Shown here in pieces: positions 1 to 11,745 of a stretch of DNA of 57,414 bases. Numbering within the stretch: the first letter of the stretch is position 1; every line of letters begins with the position of its first letter. The notes under the pieces were generated by a model. It worked only from the letters and a program-made list of their open reading frames with translations. It did not search any database and was not told the origin of the DNA. Position numbers and translations under genes: made by a program. This DNA is from Hirudo medicinalis (Eukaryota; Annelida; Clitellata; Hirudinida; Hirudinidae): positions 31,959 to 89,372 of the forward strand of contig MPNW01000070.1 in the NCBI GenBank assembly GCA_011800805.1, in the 5' to 3' direction.

Positions 1-397
1 AAAAAATTACATAGTATTGCAATTCGTTTTTGTTTAACACAACTTAATATTACATTTGCAAACGAATCTTTTATTTACAGAAAAAAGGAAAATATGGATG
101 AAGATCTTCAATGAATAAAATTTTGCATTATTATATCTCATGAGCAGACGAAATCCAGAGAGTTTCTAAGGCGCTACTTGCCAAAATTAAGCAATTCCAA
201 AATAAAATAATGCAAGAATAAATTATTAATTGTTTATTTACCAAATAAATAAAATCATAAAATCTAAACAAAAATTAGAACGAGCGAAATTAAGAGCCGT
301 GAACAAACAAGAACATTCTATACCTTTCGCTTCAATTCCTCACAGCTTGTATAAAAGTGAAGAATTGGGGACATTGCCGACAATATCACTTTTGGAT
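1..397. other. left flank upstream of Hikeshi
   Basis: AT-rich sequence with no recognisable exon. The Hikeshi reading frame stays open upstream of its ATG back to about 230, but no earlier in-frame ATG exists and the family starts at the methionine used here. The stretch presumably holds the promoter and 5'UTR, although I see no defined motif. Confidence 0.5.
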
Positions 398-1247
398 ATG
401 TTCGCCGTTTTGGTCACTGGTCGTTTGGTTAGTGAACTAAATAATATACCAAAATCTAAAGTATATTGCGACCGATACGCAAACCGCCTCTCGACGAGAT
501 GTTGACATAGAATCGTAGGCATTAATTTTAGTCGTGGATTTTAGGTGCAAACGGACTTGCAGCAAGTTGGCGAAACGCAGTTCGTATTCAACATACCAAA
601 TGCCGACAACGTCAACCATATAGTCGTCTTCATGACCGGAGCCATTGCTTTTCCACCCGGCACGGGTGGAGCGGTGTATTTTTCGTGGCCGTCACCAGAG
701 GGACCCGCATGGCACCTCTTGGGTCACATCCTCAATGAAAAACCAAGTGCTATTTTTAAAGTTGCCAATCTCAAAAGAGGTTAGAACTGCTACTGCTGCT
801 CGAATCTTAGATATTATTTTAAGATTATGAGGCGGCCTTTCAAAATTTTCAATATTAAATTTAGTTCTGGCTCAATGTCTGACCTTTCAGCATTTTGAAT
901 GCATGAAATTGTTAACAGGCATGGATGAAGTGCACGGAGCTCATCCATTTGGCATCCTCCAGAATCACGTCAGTCATATGATGCAGGTTGGAATATCAAT
1001 TGAGAGCCTTGATACCATTGCCCAACAGACTTGTGCTTCTGGAGCTGAGCCATCAAAGGCCCCGTCCTTCCAAGAGTTCTGCCAGAAGATGCTGGAAAAC
1101 TTTTTCAACTATGCTTCTTCGTTCGCTGTCACCCCCTCGCAAATACCTGCAGGCGTGAGCGAAACATTTGTCCCTGCATCTACTCTTCAGAATTGGTTTT
1201 CCAACTTTCAGAGACGATTAGCACAAAATCCAAACTTTTGGAAATAA
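398..1247 (+). CDS. HIKESHI: Hikeshi, HSP70 nuclear import carrier (3 exons)
   Basis: Exons 398-427, 545-779 and 919-1247 join in phase to give 197 residues, which is the human length. The protein begins MFAVLVTGRL and continues VQTDLQQV across the first intron. It keeps the family block with FPPGTGGAVYF followed by GHILNEKPSAIFK, and ends NFQRRLAQNPNFWK, which nearly matches the human C-terminus. By family knowledge, Hikeshi carries HSP70 through the nuclear pore during heat stress by binding FG nucleoporins. The ATG at 398 is the family start. Donors are GTTAGT and GTTAGA. The gene converges on the zinc-finger gene, whose stop lies 311 bp downstream. Confidence 0.95.
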
Positions 1248-1557
1248 TTCAATCTTAGACATTCTATATGTAAATATATATTTTTTCTTGAATGGTGACT
1301 GAGGAGCTTGCTGTGCATTGTGATTGGGTGTGAAATTAAAATTTAAAGACTTTATCTTTATTATGCAATCGAAATTGAAATCTGAGTTTTGATCATTGAA
1401 ATGTCAAAGAATAACAGGCCAAAGGGCCATTGTAACAAAATGTTGCAATTGTTCTGGAAACCAGAGTTGATGGGCCATCACTGTTGCCCTGAAGCCAGAG
1501 TTCGGTCGAGGGCAGCTGGGCATCGGAACTGGAATTGTTAATCTCATCATTTTTGGT
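1248..1557. other. convergent 3' region between Hikeshi and the zinc-finger gene
   Basis: About 310 bp between two stop codons that face each other. It must hold both 3'UTRs, which may overlap. I see no coding signal or repeat. Confidence 0.5.
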
Positions 1558-4500
1558 CTAAGATATTGGCATTCCAGGCTCTAGAAAAAGTCTTGGAAGG
1601 GATAATGCTGAGAGTTGGACTTGCTGAGGCCAGTCTTGCGTCAAAGTGGCAGTGGTGCATGCCCCTTGACTTGATAGTGCAACTCCAGCATTGAGTGTTA
1701 CAGCTTCATTCTCTACTCTACTTTTTGTGGTGGTTGATTTTAAGTCTTCTTGATGTTGACTACCATCAATCCTATGCCCAGGCAGATTTCTGCAGCTGAC
1801 TATGTGGGATATGAGACTCTTCTTGCGCATATATTGCTTTCCACATTCTGAACACCTTTAAGAGGAAGAACATTCATGTAACCATAAAGCTAGCAGCAGT
1901 TGTAGACAGGGCCACTGAGAGGGGCAAGCGCTCAGGGGCCTGGCAATTTCTGGGGCCCGCCAGGTTTTAAAGCATTAAAATTTTGCAATCGCGACCTTTT
2001 TTTGGCTTTTCCATTGTGAAATTGACATAGCATAGGGTCCATTGGCTTCTGAGCCCAAGGGCCCGAAATTCCTGTTGGCAGCCCTGGTTGTAGTTATGTT
2101 TGAGGGTTCGTCAGAACTAGCTGTCATTATCTCCATTCCAATAATTAAATTTGCTATATTTATATTATTATAATTATTTATATAATTAGTCTATGATTAA
2201 CTTGCTCCACTCACTTGTATATGTTCTTGTCCATGTGCTCTTTCAATCCAGAGGCATTCTTGAACTTCTTGGAGCAACAATTGCAACTGTAAAATTGGTT
2301 GTTACTGTGGACAGATTGATGTTGCCTGAGAGATGAAGGGTGCTTGAAGGATTTTTGGCACAATGAACAGGCAAATGGCCTCTCCTCGCTGTGTACACGG
2401 GCATGTTTCTTCAGATCCTTCTGAAGGCGGAATCTCTTGAAGCAGAGCTTCAATGTGAAAATGAAGGCCGTTGCTGATGTCATGATGTTCATTTTAAGAA
2501 CTGGGTTGCATCACTCAGCTCAGAACAAAGCTAAAGTAATAAAATTCCACATTATAATGCTAACCTACCTGACAATCAAAGGGTCTGGTTGGATCACTCA
2601 GTTGGAGCATCCTCTTTGTCTTGTCTCCAGGTGAGATCTCCACTAGGGTCCTGCCATCATCCTTTGGCAGGTGTAAATTTTTGGGGAGTGGCAATGGCGA
2701 AGTCGCCTCTTTGTTTGGAGCACACGAACATCGATGCTTCTTGAGGGAGGATGAATGTTTGAAGTTCTTATGGCAAATGTCACACTTGTGAACCCTCTCA
2801 GAAGAATGCACCGTCATGTGCTGTCGCATGACAGAGGCAAAGTGGAACTTCTTCTGGCAGATTTTGCAATGAAATTGTTTGGCATTTGAGTGAAGAGCCA
2901 GATGTTCCTGCAAGATGGAGCGACGTTTGAATCGTTTGTTGCAGTGCTGACACTTGAAGGGCCGCCAATCCCAGTGACTGACTAGATGCTGCCGAAGGTA
3001 ATGCCTCAGAGTGAAGCTTTTTCCACACATGTGACAAAGGTTGCAAAACTTGTGTTGTTGCCTTTTCTTATTCCATGGAGATTTCCTTCTTCTCGTGACT
3101 GAGGATGGCAAGTATTTAGGATCAGTGCATACTTCCTCAACAGAGAAGTTATGTTGGATAGAATTAACTGTTGTTTTAAATTCTGTCAAAGTCTCCTCAA
3201 TGACAGATGAGCTTGTGAGCATGAAGGAGCATTGCCCACTTTTCTGGGCAAGGCAACTACTCTTTTGAAAGTGGGCCTGAAGATCTCTGCTTTTCGTGAA
3301 GTTCTGATTGCAATGAGCACAAGTCATGCAGACATCAGATGATATTTCAGCATTTGTGGAGGTGCAAAGGTGATCCGAGATATGGGTTTCCAGCTGGTAA
3401 TTATTTCTCAACTTCTGGCAGCAGATGGTACAAGAAATGGATCTTTTCTCTTTGTGAACCTGAGACATATGTCTCTCCATCATCTTCTCAGAGTTGAAGC
3501 ATCTACCACAGGAAGGGCACAAGTGAGTTTCCTCTTTATCTCTACCATTAACAATAGCTTGGTAATTTCCAGGATGCCTTCCTGGATTTACAAATGCTGA
3601 TCTTGAAGAAACATTATTGATACCACTACTGGTGTCATCCTGATGCGTTTCTTCAACATGGCGACGCATTAACAAGGCCGTCTTGAAGGTTGCATTACAT
3701 AAGTGGCAATGAAATGGCAAGGTGTCGGCATGCACGAGGGCCAAGTGGTCGCGAAGGATTCTCCAGGTTTTAAAACGAGCTTCACACTTTTGACATTTGA
3801 AGCCAGTCTTGAGATGGTGGGACCTATGTCTCTGTCTCTCCATACCTGTCTCGAATGTTTTGCCACACCACCTGCACAGAAGCAAGCTGATGGTTGAGAC
3901 CTTTTCTCGAGGAAGCTTGCTTTTAGATTCTAATTCCTCTGATATGGCTCGACACTCATGCCGCTTGACACTGCCGATTGTTTCAAAATTACCAAGGCAG
4001 ACAGTGCAGTGAAATAAGCGTCTGCATTGGTGAATCTTCTTGTGACTCTCAAGTTCTGACTCGCACTCAAACAAGGAAAAGCAGTGAGGACATTTGCAAG
4101 GCCTGTAATCGGCATGAACGTGAGAAATATGCTGCTTGATGAAAGCCTTTCCAGGCAGTAATACTTCACAGTAAGGACAGGTTTCATAACTTTCTTCTGA
4201 AATCAGAGCTGAAAATTCAACGTCATTTGGGAGATTGCCTTTGACACATAATAGAGATTTTTCCTAAAATGAATGAAACATTTATTGAAAAATTGCTTAA
4301 TAAATGTGAATAATAAATATTAATAACAATATCCAATAATAATAATAAAGTAATAATATCCAAAATACCAAAGGAGATACTTAAGGACCAAAATACTAAT
4401 CAGATTGACCAACACATTTATTCACTAACATCATTGATTTTTTCATTGCCTGCTTTTAAATCCAAACTCAGCCTATTACTTGAGACCAGACCATTCTCAT

Positions 4501-4813
4501 TTGAACTGCCACATTCATCCAGCAGTGCCACAAAGTTGCCACATTCTGGAATTTCTGACTCCATTGGTTTGCTAGGTGACCTTTTTTCTGGACCTAATGA
4601 AAAATTAAAGTGTTCTCTAAAGTGACATGAACAATGAATCAGACGAACAGTGATCCAAAGTTAACCTGAGGCAAACATTCGGTAGAGTTCACTACTTTCA
4701 TCGATGAACTCCTTGCATTTCGATGACGCATGTGTATAAAACACACCATTGGAATCAATTGAAATAAAGACGGATTGTATTTTCAGTTCCTGTTCCAAAA
4801 GAGTTATCTGCAT
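1558..4813 (-). CDS. multi-C2H2 zinc-finger protein, about 17 fingers (5 exons)
   Basis: Exons on the minus strand are 4813-4666, 4593-4430, 4263-2569, 2447-2215 and 1855-1558. They join in phase to give 845 residues. The first 110 or so residues are non-finger, starting MQITLLEQELK. About 17 Cys2His2-type fingers follow, most in exon 3, with short TGEKP-like linkers such as HSEERPFAC. Several fingers are degenerate: one ends in Cys (KRHECRA), and the next-to-last lacks its final His. Finger 14 is split by intron 3 and reads DCQ/LCFKRF across it. The last finger is split by intron 4. The tail is Ser/Thr/Gln-rich. No KRAB, BTB or SCAN domain is visible, so the likely role is a sequence-specific DNA-binding regulator with unknown targets. 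It lies head-to-head with the RBM33-like gene, with 631 bp between start codons. Confidence 0.85.
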
Positions 4814-5444
4814 TGGAGTTAAAAATAATTCACAGATCTCAGGACGTTAAACCAAAAGCGATTCGTAATCAGACTCCTCTTGAAAAAACTTTCTAATTTA
4901 GTTAAGGAGTGGACGCTAAATAAACAAACATGTAAAAAAAAAGAACTATACTTTTTCCTGAATCTCGATTAAAGTCGTTACTAGTAAATTAGTATTTATA
5001 AGAGCCATGGGCATTGGAGGCAAGTCAGTCACACACCAAGGAATCCACTACATGCCACAATCCCACTCCTACGGGATTCGATAAAATAAAATGGAGCAGA
5101 CGAGAGAAAAGCGCCCGAACAAAGCAACTCTAGAGGCATCCAAAGTAAACGTGCTTCCAATTATTTTTATAAATTTAGCTAATGTCAAGATATTATAATA
5201 TAAATTGTAATTAATGTAAAATATTAGTTTAACATTTTATTACATAATTATTGCATATCTTTGTTATTTATTGACGAGGCGAGATATTGGTTCTTTTTTA
5301 TGGAATTCGACGCAGGAAATTAATTTTGGGTATATTCTGACCCCATATTCCCACTACCTTTGCTGAAAGTTTGTGTTTAATACAAACAAATTGACAAGAG
5401 TTATATGTGCTTATTGCCAGTCAATATTTCTTTCGTTAAAACGA
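4814..5444. promoter_or_regulatory. shared upstream region of the zinc-finger and RBM33-like genes
   Basis: This 631-bp interval separates two divergently read start codons, so it must contain both 5'UTRs and the promoters. It is AT-rich. I found no TATA box, CpG island or repeat that I would defend, and the promoter role rests on position alone. Confidence 0.4.
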
Positions 5445-8400
5445 ATGGCTAAAATTGACAGAAAAAGACCGTCTTGGGATAGGTAACGATAAGTTCTAAC
5501 ATTATCGCTACGTCTAATTGTGATCAGTAATTCATGATATATAAAATTGGGACATCGAAAACTTTTTCGTATTTTTTAGTGATAAGTATTTACGTTATTA
5601 ATTTCAGTGACGAGGAACTATTAGGCGAAACGGCCTTCACTTTTGGAAAGGTGAATTATTTTATTAAAAAGTACAAATGTAGAGCATAGCTACAGCAGTA
5701 AAGTTAAACTTAATTTATTATGTCGTCAGGACATAGACAAATACAATGAAGATGAGTTGCTGGGATGCTCGGATAATGAAATCTCACTCGATGAAGATCG
5801 ATTCAAGAGCATAAACCCTGCTCGACATAACAACACTCCTATGAACAACCAATCGGAAGGCAGTGAAGATGCCTTTGACTGCAATGGAGAGGACAACCCC
5901 AGAAGAAATCTTGCTGTTGGATCATCCAGTACATCTCTCCAAGATGTTGAAACTGACAACATACCCTCTAATGCTGAGGAGGAACTGGCAAATGTCACTA
6001 AGGAGTCTCATGATAAATCTGAACTTGGAGATGATCCCAAGTTTGAGCTAGATCTTCACGGTGGAGAGTTAGACTTGGAATCTGAGATGGAGGTAAATGA
6101 AAAGCCAGAAAATGGGAAAATGAAAGATGATGATGATGATGATGATGAAGAAGAACTGGATTACGAGGAGGATGTTGATGATGATGAGAATTCCAGGACT
6201 CGAAGCAGATTCACGTCTGAGAGGAAGGCCCTGAATCTCCCAAGCACCATTCCAAGAAACATACCCGACACATTGGAAATTAGCAAAGAAGATGAGAAAA
6301 AGATCGAGGAATTCCAACAAAAGGGACAGAGATACAGAGATAGGCGTAACAACAGGAACGATTATTTACAACAGCGAAGGAGGCAACAGTTAATCTCGCA
6401 ACAATGTAATCAGTTCTCTGATCAGAGAGGACTCCTGAGGCAACCTATGGGACTGTTGAGACCTCCACCACTAAACCTTCACCTCATCCATCAAAGGTTT
6501 CCGGCCGTCAACAATTCTGATGGCCTCGCTCAGAGTCTTGCCAATGTAGCCGTCAATTTAATGATGTTGGAGGGAAACTTTCAGCAGCAACTGAGGCAGA
6601 GGGCACAAAGCCAAGCTCTTCAGCCACTGAATGCAGTTAGAAATCAAAATCCATCAAAGATAGCACCACTGTTGCCAATCAATAGGTTCCAGAACTCAGA
6701 CAACAGACTTAGAGCACCCTGCACTTTGCTAGCTCAAACTGCCTCCTCTACCACTTCAACATTCACTGATGGTCAATCAAAAATTGGCACCGGGACGGGT
6801 TTGCCCATCATAAATTCCCAACTTCAGGCAAGGTTGGTCCACCCGAGACCATCTCATCAACCTATTTTTAATCAATCTGGAGAGATATCAGGGATCCAGG
6901 TTGTTAACCAGGGTACTGGACCAGCCCATCATCAAATGATGATGCATCCATCCTCTGCCAACATGCTGCCACCTCCCAATATGGAAGGGCCCCGAGCTCA
7001 ACAACATAATCAACCAATACAGGTGATTGGTCATCCAACTCACCTTCAGCCAGGCTTGTTCACAAGTCATGGCAGACTTCCTCTCAATTTGAACATACCC
7101 CCTCCACAGCAGCAGCCACCCACCAATTTCATCCATCAACCCATCGGGGTGATGGTGCCGATCAGCCGACCCGGCGTACCATTTAATGCCGGTAGTTTCG
7201 TGCCCGTGAGAGGAAATTTGCCCCAGCTACATCACCAGGGTCACCTTCAAGTTATTGGAGGAAATTTCCAAACGGGGAGCAGTTTGTCTCAGATGGGGGT
7301 CGGCTCCTCGGCCGCATCGATGGATCTCATCGGACAGCCAATAGAGACGGTGGTTCTGAGGCAGTCAGGAATTAAAAACAAGCCTGCCACCAGACCAAAT
7401 AATACTCCACCAAACAACGTGGCTTTGCAACAACGGCCTGTGGAGAAAACAATGAGTCAGTTGGAACTGGAGGAGGCGGACAAATTGGCAAGGAGGGCTG
7501 CGAGGTTTGCCAAGCCAGTTCAGGTGTCTCCCAAAGCTTCCCAGCCTCAAAAAACAGATAAAGTTGGCTCTAACCAGCTTCTGGGAAATTCCCAAAAGAG
7601 GAGCAGTTCACCAGGATCGTTGGAAGTCGAAAATCCGGCAAAGCTCGTCAGAATGAGCAACAGAAAGGTAATAGCCCGGAGTGATTCCCAAGACATGCAG
7701 CATCGCAGTGTCCTTGCTGCTGAAAATTTGATATCGTTTTCGGGAGATGGCGACTACAAGGATTTTGAGCTTATGAAGGCCCTGGAGAAGCAGAAGAGAG
7801 TGAGGGAGATAGTGATGAAAAAGAAAGAGGAGAGTAGGCAGATGCAGGCACAAATGAGGAGAAAGAGCACCGATTCTTTGCCCGTCACAGCACCATCAGC
7901 CCAGGCTCCGATTCCTGCTATTCCCATCATGGCACCCAATGCCAACCAGGTAGGGGAGGTTGTTAAAATTGTTTCTGAAGAAGACAAAGCAAACAAAGCC
8001 TCGTCATCAAAACCCATGAAGAAAGTTCTCATGACAAAGTCGCAGTACAAAGCACTGCTGCAGCACATGAAGAGCAAAGGAATTCCCCTGCCTACAGCTG
8101 TCAAAGAAGTGTCGACCAAACAGGCCGTGTTGAAAAACGAATTTGACGCCGGCACCAGAGTCGCGAAGGACCGCAGGATTGTACAGATGCCAGCGGCCCA
8201 GGAGACCGAACTGCTTGTTCCTCCCGAGTTATCCTCCATGCCCTCCCTCATGGTCCCTGGCACCATGCCCATCCCCTCTGCAGTGGCCAGTCACCCGAGG
8301 TTCTTGGGATTAAATTCCGGGGCATCGAGCTCGGCCAGCACCGTCATAGTGTCTGGACTCGCATCCACCACCAAGTACTCTCAATTGAGGAGTCTTGCTG

Positions 8401-9119
8401 AAAAAATTGGACCCATCCAGGTGAATATCCAGGACGATGATGATTGATTGTTGTTACATCTGGGCAGTTTGATATGTTTAATGTTTTTAAAGTTTGTTTG
8501 ACAGCATTCAGTATTTATTTGTTATTAATAAAATAACTCCGATCGATAACGAACCTTTTGCCATTGATTGCTCGTTCAGATTTTCTGGTCGGCTAGTTGG
8601 ATCCTTGCTGAGTTCGGGGTAAAGGGCCCCATATTGCGATGCCATTAATGATTTTTTTTCTCTCGATTGGTAGAACCTAGTTTTGTGACTGCCATGTTAA
8701 TATTTGATTTCTGCTGTTTAGAGCCTCCAGATGAACCTTTTAGAGGAGAAGGCTGAGATCAAATTCCACCTGCCACAGCATGCTCAAGTCTTTGCCAGCA
8801 GATACAACGGGTACGTGTCTTTTCATACCTTCGATGGCCTCCATGATACAAGGCCGCCAGTTCGAGTCCAAGGAAAGATCTCGGTGCCATTTTTGTGATT
8901 AAGCACTGTTAACAGATCAATTTATTACTGTTGATTGGTGCAATATCACATGGTCATGTTATGTTGCTCAGATCACTGTAGAATGTTTGTTATTGACTGT
9001 ATGAGTCATTGACATGATTTATTCAATCACATTATTAATTTATGCTCGTTATCAATTCCTCCATTGCCAGGAGCACCATCGAGTACTCAGTTGTCTCTGT
9101 CCTTTTGTCTGATCTCTGA
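5445..9119 (+). CDS. RBM33: RBM33-like RNA-binding protein (5 exons)
   Basis: Exons 5445-5482, 5608-5650, 5730-8420, 8722-8810 and 9071-9119 sum to 2,910 nt, giving 969 residues. The N-terminus (PSWDSDEELLG, then DELLGCSDNE) matches the acidic start of RBM33. An Asp/Glu tract at about residues 158-185 follows. Then comes a block resembling the RBM33 motif with NIPETLELS, here NIPDTLEIS. A long Gln/Pro/His-rich middle precedes a basic helix (LEKQKRVREIV). The last exons supply an RRM-like end: IVSGLASTTKYSQLRSLAEK, then GPIQ, then SLQMN, ending VVSVLLSDL. Human RBM33 is known as an RNA-binding protein linked to mRNA export and to the m6A eraser ALKBH5. Stopping at the TGA in intron 3 (8445-8447) would remove most of the RRM-like unit. 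Confidence 0.88.
8421..8721 (+). other. RBM33 intron 3 with stop codon and AATAAA
   Basis: The intron starts GTGAAT. If it is retained, the frame reaches TGA at 8445-8447. An AATAAA hexamer follows at 8527-8532. This could give a shorter isoform ending inside the RRM-like unit. The spliced form is preferred because both downstream exons continue the RBM33 C-terminal homology in phase. Confidence 0.4.
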
Positions 9120-9339
9120 GGAGCTGCCTGGACGATAGTAGACGATGGAAGTAGTCACAGAAATAATGTTAATAATATTACAAGTCATAATGGAAAGAGT
9201 AGACTTTACTATCGAGGAACCAATTAAAAGTCACATTTCAATGTTATTTATGACGTCTGCAGTGACGAGTCGGATCAGATTAGAAATTGGACTGAAGGAG
9301 TATTGTAAATAGTTATCTCTGTTGTTGTTTTTGCTGGAC

Positions 9340-9660
9340 GATGATGAGACGACCGACGACAAAGATCAAGAAAGATGTCAAGGCAGAGTTCACTCGTCCG
9401 GAACCTCTCGGCCGCGATCGTGACACCCTCGAAGTCGGTCGTGCGCGAATATATGTCGTGCTTTGTCTGCTTCATCGAGAAGCGAGTTTTTTGTCAAGGA
9501 GATTCGACCCACTTTTAAACAATTTTTCGTTAAATGCGAATGCCGACTTGTCGGAGCAAATATGTCGAGCGTCCGACATTGACGACGACGGTCTTTTACT
9601 GCTTACGATCGTGTCCACTCCCTCTTCGAGACTACTTTGGAGCAATGCTCGCATCGAAAA
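9340..9660. other. CpG-richer patch, possible promoter or unrecognised exon
   Basis: CG dinucleotides are visibly denser here than in the surrounding sequence. The plus strand is open for 139 codons from 9341, and the minus strand is open for about 60 codons in two frames. None of the translations resembles a family I know. It could be an unmethylated promoter, a first exon or a non-coding RNA. The simultaneous openness in several frames probably reflects composition rather than coding. Confidence 0.25.
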
Positions 9661-10524
9661 TGGATTTCCTTCATGGCGTGGTGTCTTAAATGGTTGCTTG
9701 TCCTCGGAGGAGAAGAATGGAGTTTCATTGCCAGAGAGGTTCTTGCATCTTCATTGCTAAATTTTGTCTTTCACTGCCTATGTTCTGTGGCCACTTTGTT
9801 GTTTTGCTGCCGGGGGTGCTTTCTTTGCATCTGTGGGTTTTGAGTTAGGGCTTAAATGGTAGCAATTCTTGCGTAGGAGTTTTGACCAAATCAGGTAATA
9901 CTGAGCTCTTATGCATGGTGCCTACTTTGCCTAAACTCTCATTTGATCATCTGAGTTAGAATTCCATTCACTTGTATTTCGTCTACATTCCATCACCAAG
10001 TCGTTTTGTATATCTGTTTTTATTACCGTGGCAATGATCCATGGGTTGTATTTTATCACATTCTATGCCAGTAAGGTATTTCTTGTATTACGACATTCAC
10101 TTATTTGGACGTGCAGCACCAATTTGTCGAGGCATGTGTTTGTTGGAAGTTTGGATGCTCGGTTGATATGTAAAGTGTAAATTACAATTTATATTGTAAA
10201 TTTTCAACTAACACAATAATAGAAGCATTGCGATTGTCAGTTTTTTAGGATAATGTGACCGATTAGATGAAATCATTCGATCAAGCACTCAGATACTCTT
10301 CTGTGTGGATTGCATATGGAGGTGATTCTAATCTGTGGTTGCCACTTGTAGTTTGGCAGAAATAGGATAGGTTGGCATTGCTTTCGGTGTTACTGAATGG
10401 TCCACGATGTTGATTTCGGCATCATTCGTCATCATTGTTATTTCCTCTTGCTGAAGTAGGGCATCGTGAAATGTGATCAGTATTCTTGCAGTGATGAAGA
10501 TGGCTGCTCTTTTATCACCATCCC

Positions 10525-10526
<2 letters not shown>

Positions 10527-10553
<27 letters not shown>
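10527..10553. repeat. ATT trinucleotide microsatellite
   Basis: An uninterrupted run of the ATT/TTA trinucleotide, about nine units. Similar runs occur at about 14383-14412, 20310-20355, 20794-20838, 23130-23152 and 40484-40504, so this is a general microsatellite class in this genome. Confidence 0.85.
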
Positions 10554-10555
<2 letters not shown>

Positions 10556-11644
10556 GTAATATGCGATGATTATTCTTATTTCTACTATTTTGTGATTAAT
10601 ATTGCAATGCAATGAATGTCCAATGCATTTTGTAAGAATTAACTGTTTATTATTTTGGAAGCAATTGAGGTACTTACATGTATAATAATAATAATAAACA
10701 GGATTCATAATAACATCAATTTTTATAATGGGATAATGTGATATATGTTCTCAATGGTGTTAGGCCACTGAAGAGATCACTTAATTATGGCTATAAACAT
10801 ACACGATATTATTTTTAATCGATAGAGTGCCCTAGTCACTGCCTTTGCAGGGATTTGGAATCAGGTTACCCATGGATTATGCTCTTTGGAATTTGCTCTC
10901 ACTTTGTAGTGATGCGGCTAAAGTGTTGATTTGTTGCTAGATTCGGTTCTCATTTTGAAGACATTGTTCGGCTTAACTTGCCATAGCTCAACTGATGTCT
11001 GAAATCTTGCATTTGATTGTTTAGCAACATCTTCCGTGATTTCTGTTTATTGCATAAACAATTTCTTTGCTCATGATCTCGGGCGCTCGGCTAAATCTGC
11101 CTTGCTAATGTTCTGTGCTTAACGCTGACATTGCTAATTAGCCTAATATATTATCTGCCATATTGCAAAACAATTTATAAATATTGAATAATAACGTCCT
11201 CAAGTTGTGAAAAAGTCATATAATTTATCTATTATTATCATCATTATTATTATTAAATTAATCATGCATGAATCTAGAGGGGCATGATTTATGTAAGAAA
11301 TCACTAAATGATAGTAAATGGATAGTTGCAATCATGTTCAAGTTTATTCAACATTCACAGTGATGGTGATGTGCCTATAATTAATTTCAGTTTAAAGAAT
11401 TTTTTGTCAATGCCCTGATAAATGATCAAATGGTCATCTAGGCCTGAGAGTTTGTTAGCATTCATACCACAGCAATGTCTCAACCATCTAGATCCTTTGA
11501 TCAGAGGAGGGTTGACTCTTAGTGATGAATTTTTCATTGTTTTACATATTCATATATCTGTTGTGATAAATTTTTTTTATCTAGATTCCTGCAAATTATT
11601 TTTTGGCTGAAAGTTTCAACCAATTGCAATGGCAAAATGTCGGT

Positions 11645-11745
11645 AAGTTGGGTTTTGAACCCGGCATTAAGCCTCAGCACTGTGGATCACAATCTTGCAT
11701 ATTATCTTTGTGAGATGTGATATTCTTACCACTGCGACCTCAAAT
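11645..11745 (-). repeat. tRNA-derived SINE-like relic
   Basis: On the minus strand the segment begins with a box-A-like GCAGTGGTAAG and has a box-B-like GGGTTCAAAACCC about 65 nt further on. That is the layout of a tRNA-related RNA polymerase III promoter. The cloverleaf stems do not pair well, so a SINE head or decayed tRNA is more likely than a functional tRNA. Confidence 0.35.

Noticed and set aside
7754..8272. 172-codon minus-strand ORF
   Set aside because: Antisense shadow of the RBM33-like coding exon. It has no start context, no family resemblance and no splice partners.
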